Positions 57,836 to 64,000 of a DNA stretch of 64,000 bases are shown here, in pieces. The position numbers were made by a program, and so were the translations under genes. Under the pieces are notes generated by a model. It ran no database searches, was not told where the DNA came from, and was given only the letters and a program-made list of their open reading frames with translations. Each line of letters begins with the position of its first letter. Within the stretch, counting starts at the first letter, position 1. The DNA is taken from NCBI GenBank assembly GCA_032158295.1, contig CM063249.1, positions 9,749,195-9,813,194 of the forward strand, in the 5' to 3' direction. This stretch comes from Pycnopodia helianthoides. Lineage: Eukaryota > Echinodermata > Asteroidea > Forcipulatida > Asteriidae.

Positions 57836-58090
57836 TCAAGATGTATTATTCCTAGCCTCAATCAGCATAGGAGGAGCGCTGGGTACCGATGCATCCTCAG
57901 AGAAATCGGAAGCAGCCGAGTGACTGACGGGGGTTATCGAAGCAGACGGGAATTTGGAAGTGCCGTAAACGCGATACGTCTGCTTTAATATCGGCTTCAT
58001 GTCCTGTGGGGACTTGGCCATCCTGAAGCTGGTTCTTGTCCAGCCATAGACGATACAGTTGAGAAAGCCTTGACTCGGCGCTGTCACTCC
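57836..58090 (-). CDS. TMEM116: TMEM116-like terminal exon: TM7 end and cytoplasmic tail
   Basis: Acceptor GTGTTTTCAG, 84 codons plus stop. It starts GVTAPSQGFLNCIVYGWTR, the family signature, then a tail with VYGTSKFPSASITPVSHS and an acidic/Pro end. Confidence 0.92.
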   Translation of the reverse strand, partial: GVTAPSQGFLNCIVYGWTRTSFRMAKSPQDMKPILKQTYRVYGTSKFPSASITPVSHSAASDFSEDASVPSAPPMLIEARNNTS

Positions 58091-61000
58091 CTGAAAACAC
58101 AATCAAAAACAAGATGATTAAACGGAAAGAAAAAAACACTGGACCCTGGAAAGAGAATTTTTGAACATATCAGTTAAATAGATAGCCAAGAAAACAAATG
58201 TACAGCAGACTCTCGTTACAACAAGATCGCTGGGATTGGCCAAATAACCTCTTTTTAACAGAACTGCTATTATAAGAGGACACAAAACAAAGGAACACAA
58301 AGAGGAAAATGAGATTTGAGACTGCAAAATGTACTCTTTATAAGCAGAACCTCTTCATAACAGTGCTCTTTATAACGAGAGTATAAAGATATAATACTGA
58401 ATATGTATTTGTTACAAGCCTGGAAATTCCATCTTGTGTATTAGAAAATCTTAAAGTACATCAGAATGTTTATAAGGGCATGTATACCAAGAACAAGGCA
58501 ATGGCGGCCATTGCTTTTTGGGCCATTAGTGACGCTTTAAACCAAGGGTCTTTTTCCAAAACTCGGCTTAGACTCCTGATCGGCTTCGGACTCAGTTTGA
58601 TGTTGGAAATACCGTGCAAAATGTACACAATTCCAAAATTGATGACGGAGCCCAAGCCGAGGTTTGGAGAATGCCCCTGTTATTACTACACCATGAGCCA
58701 CAAACCAGACTGTACGTGCACTTACCTGAAGGACATAAAGCCAGTCATATTCTATCATAGACACTTCATCTCTCTTCAGCAGGTCCATGATATTTAGAGC
58801 TAAAGCTACAATGAGAATGAGCAAGAGCGATTGACTTACATAAATGTAAAGGTGATTTTTTTGTAAAGCAATAAAAATCAGTTTGAGGCTGTCTTGTGCC
58901 TATTTTCACAGTCCGAAACTTGTGCTATAAATTAGACTTGATACAAGTCAGACTATCGAGTTACAACAATGCAGCTCATGTGTACAAGTGTATCTCTATA
59001 ACAAGTGCACAAACCTGGGTTGTTATCAAGAGAAAAAAAACAATTTTTGGGGAACAATATAATTAAAATCCTAAATGTTACACTGTACTACAGCAGTTTC
59101 AGGTTGAATTGCTTCTAGCCCTAATGTTGGCAGTCTCTTTATAAGCTTCTGACTGCCCCCCCCCCCAAACAAAGATATTTACAAAATAGGGAGACAGTTA
59201 ACATTAGGGCTAGATAGCACAGTTAGTTGCATGAGCGCTGGCACATTAATCTGTAGGTCGCAGGTTCAAATCCCTCTCTAGTAAATATATTTTACAACTT
59301 TTAGAATCCACTAAAAACTCATGTCCAAACCATCACTTAGTTCCATTTGGTTTTGCAGGAAAATGTCACATGTACACAAATTAATGTCTTATTAATCATC
59401 AGTCTGCAGAGTAGGTAACTGCAAGTTTCCTCCAGGAGCTGTGATTCTCAGCTATACTTCTAGTTAGTAAATGTCAAGTAACGTCAAGGTGTTGTGTGCT
59501 ACACAGCAGGCAAAAAGATCTTTGAGGATTGGATGGAAGGCCCGAATCCAAATGTCAAGAGGTAAAGCGATCACTAGTGTATAGTCTTATGTAGTGCACG
59601 TGTCTACCAATAAGGTACTCAAGGCATATGAACAAACAGAACACCTTATGAGGGTTTACAAGTGCTGCAGCGCATACAGCAGCCACTGCAAGAAACACCG
59701 GGGCAAGCCCCTTCTCTTGGCGATATTACATTTTGAAAACTTTTGAAAACATAGTGCGTTTGCCTCTGAGTCACACACCTCAGGGACCTCAGGGTAGTCT
59801 AGGCATTGAGCAAGAACCAGAATAGTCTTGGTACGTACCGCTGTGTAATGCGATTCCAACCTGCTGAGCCAGAGTAACCTTACATGGTCACTTGAGTCTT
59901 ACTCATACCCAGATAGCATGGTGACTCACAGCGTGACTCATCAAGTTTCAGTCACACTAAAAGGTACACTCTTCCAAGAACCATCAGTGTCACATGTCTT
60001 TATAAATTGTGTCTTCAAAATTGGAGGACTAGATAATGGGGGTAGATCTGCTACAATTAATGAAGTTAGCATCCTTGATAGGGTTCTTGAAACTAAGGGA
60101 TTGAAAAATATGAACTCTTCCAAACACTAATTCCGCCGAGTATTGTTAAAAAACAAAAGCTGTTGCAAACTGCCTCACAGTTTGACCCTAGCAGAGTCTC
60201 TTCTCACTGCTGGGGTTGAAACACGCGGCCATTGCAACTTTTAGCCAGTAAAGAAACTTCCAAAGAAAGAGAAGAAAGCGAGCAGTATCAAATTTGAGTC
60301 TTACCTGGAGTCCAGCAGACGAGAAAGACAGAAATGTAGAGGGAGATGCGTTTGCAGAGATCTATTAAGGCTCTGCGCTGCTTGTTTGTCCAAACTGCCA
60401 CGAAAACAAAAGTAATTCTAGTAAGATTTGAAGCTTTCTATGGTGCCAAGATAAAACAGTTTAGAGCAGATGGTGCAAGATACACCATTACAAAATGGAG
60501 GTACAAAGTTTTTGCACTGATGCGCAATTATGATAAAGGACATTAGCTTATTAAGTAAAGTAAAGTAAAGGTTGAATTTCTTTAAACCTACTTAGCTAAG
60601 TGACCTCATCAAACAAATTCATGTTCTGCTGCATGAGCTACGCTTCAACTGCAACAAATGTAAGTCACGATGCCTTGGTCGTTGTGCTAAATACTTGTTT
60701 AACTTGTATTTGCTCCTCTTTAAAACTGCTAAAGGTTGTTTCAGTAACATTATTTAATTACAATAATTTCAACACATTAAAACACATTTTTCGCAGTTTT
60801 AGAATTAATCATCAACAAACTGTAGCCGTAACTTGAATGTTCATTCTCATAGCCTGCAGAATTGCAGGACAAAATTAGTTCCATGTCTATTGGGAAATAT
60901 ACCATTGGAATAGCTTACCATTTTTCTTTGTGATTTTTCTGTACACTCTGGCTGATAAAACATAAAACGTCTGGAAACAAATCAAAACAAAATCTCAATG

Positions 61001-63581
61001 AGTATACAGAATGGTAAATAGGTAAAAGTTGTCACCCAAGGCTAGGGCAGTGGACAAATTAGTTCCTATGACTAAATATTTGGCTGAAGATACAAAACAA
61101 ATAGGTGATTATAAAAACTGAGAAAAGAAAGTTCCAAACTTGTCTGACTTATAGTGCATGTAATTGTATCTTGACCTGAACAACAATATTTAGTTGAAAA
61201 AAAGAAGGAAAGCACGTAATTCTTACCACAATAGCAACCATGCTGATTATTAATGACGACACAAAGAAGATGGCACCATAATGCTCCCATGACCACGACT
61301 CAAATGACCCATTGTCCTGAGAAAAATCAGTAAGAGACAATGTTTTAAGGGCGTATTGGTTAGTTTGAAAGTATAAATGTTCACATAGTGAGAAAGATGT
61401 ATATATATTTATTTTTTTCAAAATGGCTACCCTTGCTTTTTATTCTACCTATATTTTTTCAAAGGATAAATCTGTGATTTTGGCCCTGTAGCCAAATATC
61501 TTTCTTATGGATGTTCACGTTCATGATGGAAAACTTCCCTTTAAAAATATTTTTGCTTGAAATACTATAGTTTTTGAGAAATTAGTAAATTAATTTTGAT
61601 CTTGAGAGTCTAGAACCTCTATTTTCTTGTGAGTTTGATGGCCAAATTAGCTCAAACTTTCACATAAAGTGCCGCTTTTGGTTTTTGACAGTTACCAATG
61701 TCGTCCGCATGCTTTAGATGCTAGTGAACATATACACACCCAGAAAACACGTAACGGCATCATAACGTTACTGTGAAGTTGTGTTTAGGTAATGTTAATT
61801 CCCAACTAAAACACAACTAACCTGCAACGTTGCAAAAAGGTTGCGGTTTGGTCTTGTAACTTAATAACCTAAATAAAACGTTATAACAAGATTTATTTTA
61901 ACCGTCGTATAAAAACGTCTTGTGAATATTATTTTGCAACGTTTTCTGAATGTTATTGTTCTGTCACGTTACTTGGTAACGCAGATACGACGTTTTCCAA
62001 CGTTGGTTTTTGACATCGTATACAAACGTTAGGTGAATGTTCTTTCATAACGTTACCTGAAGGTTGTGGTTTTGTCATGTTATTTGAAAACATAAATACA
62101 ACGTTATGGCAATGTTTCTTAAAAACCTCTAAATAAAGTCGCGTTAACGTTTTTTTGCAACGTTGCTTGAATGTTGTAGTTTTGTCAGGTTACTTGGGAA
62201 CGTTATGACAACGTAATATCACATAGGCAAATTAGTAGATTGGGCTAAGAAGTTGTAACATATTTACAACAAATTTCGAGAAATTTGCAAAATTTTTGAA
62301 TTAGGTGTACTCATTTCTTCATGTATTTGTCTTAACTATCAGAGGACTTAGTAGCAAATTTAATGTAGTAAATAAACATGTAATTTTACTTTCAAAAAAT
62401 ATTATTCAAGTGGAAAAACTGTAGTAAAAATACACACCCATGATTGCCAAAGCAAGAAGTTGGTATGCACTTATGCTGTACAATATATAGTATACAGGTA
62501 CAGTGAAGTCAGGCAACCGCAACGATTGGCCTACTGGTAAGTTTACATTGTTGAAAGTAATTAATTGATTATATTGTTGTATCAATTACTAATATTCATG
62601 AAACTATATATATAATATAAACAATTTATACTTGATCGAAAAACTTCAAAAAAAAATTGTATAATTGCGTCAAGAAATTACCTTGTTTTTTCAGTGCAGT
62701 TTTTACGTTGTCACAACGTTATTATAAAACGTCATTACGCAACGTCTTCTAGACGTTGACAAAACTCCACACTTATCCGTCCGTATGATGATAAATAAAA
62801 ACGTTCTCCCAACATTCGAATAACGTCCTAGCGACGTCGAAGGGACGTTATTTTGTTTGCTGGGCATCAATGTTTTTTTGTTTTTTTTCAGAGTGCATTC
62901 ATTCTGATACATGTAAGTACATTTTCATGATAAAACATTATGAAAACTAACATTATTAACTTATCATGATGTTTCTGAGAAATATGAGCAGCCTTCAATG
63001 CCTTCAATGTTCATTTCAGCAACAATTTCACCTTCCAGTTGTATGGTTCTCCTTTTTTTAGTCTTTGTGAAAGACTCTGCTAGGGTTGAAACTCAAGGCC
63101 TTACCCCTTTTTTTAGCAAGTCGTTTTGGTTAAAGAGCAGCTAGCAAGAGCTAATTTTTGCCCTCCCTAAAAATAGAAGCCACTGCGCTCCTACTTCAAT
63201 GACAATTACTCACCCCTCTGACTGACGGCTTGAAGAATAGCACCAAGCATCTATGAGATAAAAAAAAAAGGAAAATAGCAATAGCAAGACGGACTTGTCC
63301 AGTCATGAGTTTACTGGCCCCATGCTAAAGTCAATGGCCTTGGGCCTGCCGTCTAGTGTCAATTTCGAGCCCTGATATTACCTCACATAAAAATTAGGTT
63401 TATTCAAACTGCATGAAGGGTGCTAGACACAGGTCAGCCATTTAACACCTCCACATCAAGATTCGTTTTAAATCCATAAAAAAAGACAACAATGAAAAAA
63501 ACTTACTCTGTACACGGGTCTTGTGATTTGAGACTATTATAAACTACTACCACTGGAGTCATAACAGCAATTGGCATCAAC
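57836..63581 (-). CDS. TMEM116: TMEM116-like seven-transmembrane protein, 3' seven exons
   Basis: Minus-strand exons: 63507-63581, 63214-63250, 61227-61316, 60919-60970, 60305-60361, 58726-58799 and 57836-58090. All are GT/AG with matching phases and give about 212 residues to the stop at 57836. Blocks match human TMEM116 as I recall it: LMPIAVMTPVVV (TM4), ECLVLFFKPS (extracellular loop), YGAIFFVSSLIISMVAI (TM5), ISLYISVFLVCWTP (TM6), LYVLQGVTAPSQGFLNCIVY (TM7) and GWTRTSF, where vertebrates have GWTQHKF. A cytoplasmic Ser/Pro-rich tail of about 55 residues follows. TMEM116 is an orphan protein with GPCR-like topology, related to cAMP-receptor-like/GPR157-type families; its ligand is unknown. 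TM1-3, the start codon and the promoter lie beyond the right edge. Confidence 0.85.
58726..58799 (-). CDS. TMEM116: TMEM116-like exon: TM6-TM7 loop
   Basis: 74 bases, phase 1 to 0. It encodes LNIMDLLKRDEVSMIEYDWL then YVLQ, joining directly to GVTAPSQG in the last exon. Confidence 0.9.
59075..59285 (+). repeat. Composite SINE: body followed by tRNA-like unit
   Basis: CTTCTGACTGCCCCCCC and AAAGATATTTACAAAATAGG precede a tRNA-like unit with GGGCTAGATAGCACAGTTAG (A box region) and GGTTCAAATCCC (B box, 59262-59273). Same arrangement as 10983-11178; lies in a TMEM116 intron. Confidence 0.6.
60305..60361 (-). CDS. TMEM116: TMEM116-like exon: TM6
   Basis: 57 bases, phase 1 to 1. It encodes LCKRISLYISVFLVCWTP, a basic loop running into a hydrophobic helix with the CW(T/G)P motif. 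Confidence 0.9.
60919..60970 (-). CDS. TMEM116: TMEM116-like exon: TM5 end and third cytoplasmic loop
   Basis: 52 bases, phase 0 to 1. It encodes TFYVLSARVYRKITKKN, completing TM5 and adding a basic cytoplasmic segment. Confidence 0.9.
61227..61316 (-). CDS. TMEM116: TMEM116-like exon: extracellular loop and TM5
   Basis: 30 codons, phase 0 to 0, acceptor GATTTTTCTCAG. It encodes DNGSFESWSWEHYGAIFFVS and the rest of a hydrophobic helix. N-x-S gives a possible glycosylation site. Confidence 0.92.
61450..61735 (+). repeat. Degenerate MITE related to families A/B
   Basis: Contains TTGGCCCTGTAGCCAAAT, TTTTTGAGAAATTAGTAAA, TGGCCAAATTAGCTCAAACT and GACAGTTACCAATG in the order seen in family A/B elements; the ends have decayed. 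Confidence 0.5.
61739..62864. mobile_element. 1.1-kb AACGTT-rich element with CCCAGCAAACA ends
   Basis: The left end CCCAGAAAACACGTAAC and right end GTTATTTTGTTTGCTGGG are inverted. The flanks (61760-62210 and 62705-62850) are packed with AACGTT/AACGTC motifs at about 30-60 base intervals and many local palindromes (GCAACGTTGC). The centre (62220-62690) is AT-rich. No ORF, so non-autonomous. It lies in a TMEM116 intron. Confidence 0.7.
63214..63250 (-). CDS. TMEM116: TMEM116-like micro-exon: extracellular loop Cys
   Basis: 37 bases, phase 2 to 0. It encodes CLVLFFKPSVRG after a Glu completed across the intron. The Cys aligns with the one before ILMHSP in the human protein. Confidence 0.85.
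63285..63376 (+). repeat. Dispersed repeat fragment
   Basis: GGACTTGTCCAGTCATGAGT and CCATGCTAAAGTCAATGGCC match 55798-55895; type unknown. Confidence 0.5.
63507..63581 (-). CDS. TMEM116: TMEM116-like exon: TM4
   Basis: 75 bases, entering with one base of a split codon. It encodes LMPIAVMTPVVVVYNSLKSQ and then DPCT. Human has LIPLLLMTPV at the same place. This is the most 5' exon I can identify in the window. Confidence 0.88.
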
Positions 63582-63660
63582 CTGCACAAGGACAACAGTT
63601 AAAAACTCTCAAAGCAAACACCTTCAAGATCATCCAAGAAGGCAATTGCCTCCATGCTCC

Positions 63661-63842
63661 TGGGCTCAATCTGATAGAGCTGCTTTAAGCACAAAAAGTA
63701 GCCATATCAGCACTAAACAATTTTGCTAGGCAGAATAAGGTTTAGCAGCCAAAAATCATGTGTACTGTTTGTAACTGGTTTCCTGTTTTGTTTTGCTGAG
63801 CAGAAAACTGTTCTGCTTAGTCAACTCCATGCAATTGGCCCC
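63661..63842. mobile_element. Hairpin MITE, family E copy 3 (diverged)
   Basis: Left end GGGCTCAATCTGATAGAGCT, right end CTCCATGCAATTGGCCCC. Internal AGCACAAAAAGTAGC/CTGCTTAGTC elements match the family. Confidence 0.65.
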
Positions 63843-64000
63843 TGTTCTTTACATTGGCTATTAGAATGTTCTTTAAAAAAAGTACAAGTTGTCTCGTGAA
63901 GGTCATCTTAACTTCCCCCATATGATTCATGATCTCTCAACTCCACCAAAAACTTTCAGAGCTGTAAGTTTACACAAGGAAATAAAAAACTATTTAAATA

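Noticed and set aside
58480..58797. Plus-strand 105-residue ORF
   Set aside because: Antisense shadow of a TMEM116-like exon and its flanking intron.

Overview
This window looks like animal nuclear DNA. Genes are split into short exons by long AT-rich introns with GT/AG junctions, gene density is low, and much of the sequence is tRNA-headed SINEs, miniature inverted-repeat elements and satellites. The repeat repertoire (hairpins beginning GGGCCCAATTTCATAGAG, short TTAA-flanked elements, a SINE with a Leu-like tRNA head) fits an echinoderm, most likely a sea star. That placement is inference from repeat style and from memory, not from a search.

Two genes are recognised with good confidence. 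(1) Plus strand, 641-10209: the 3' half of a RIM-binding protein gene, in eight exons. They encode an acidic linker, SH3-II, SH3-III and a short basic C-terminus; the first SH3, the fibronectin repeats and the promoter lie to the left of the window. (2) Minus strand, 57836-63581: the 3' part of a TMEM116-like seven-transmembrane protein gene. Seven exons cover about the fourth transmembrane helix to the C-terminus; the 5' part lies to the right of the window.

Between them are less certain genes. At 20088-21265 (-) and 25389-26716 (+) sit two divergently oriented copies of a secreted protein gene (signal peptide, one PAN/Apple-like domain, long Ser/Asp/Tyr repeat tract). They lie on arms of a large imperfect inverted duplication, and both carry reading-frame breaks. 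A three-exon minus-strand gene for a 69-residue coiled-coil protein (45624-53279) is pieced together from matching splice phases; its 7-kb first intron holds a 2-kb, 43-bp satellite, and a CpG-dense, ETS-site-bearing promoter-like region lies upstream. Two further small candidates (27687-27894 +, 39256-40186 -) are weak.

The rest is repeats: at least four families of TTAA-flanked miniature elements, several other hairpin families, nested insertions, several minisatellites and satellites, a decayed non-LTR retrotransposon (42380-43160 -), and a 1.1-kb element full of AACGTT motifs within the TMEM116 gene. No operons, CRISPR arrays, rRNA genes or credible functional tRNA genes were seen.
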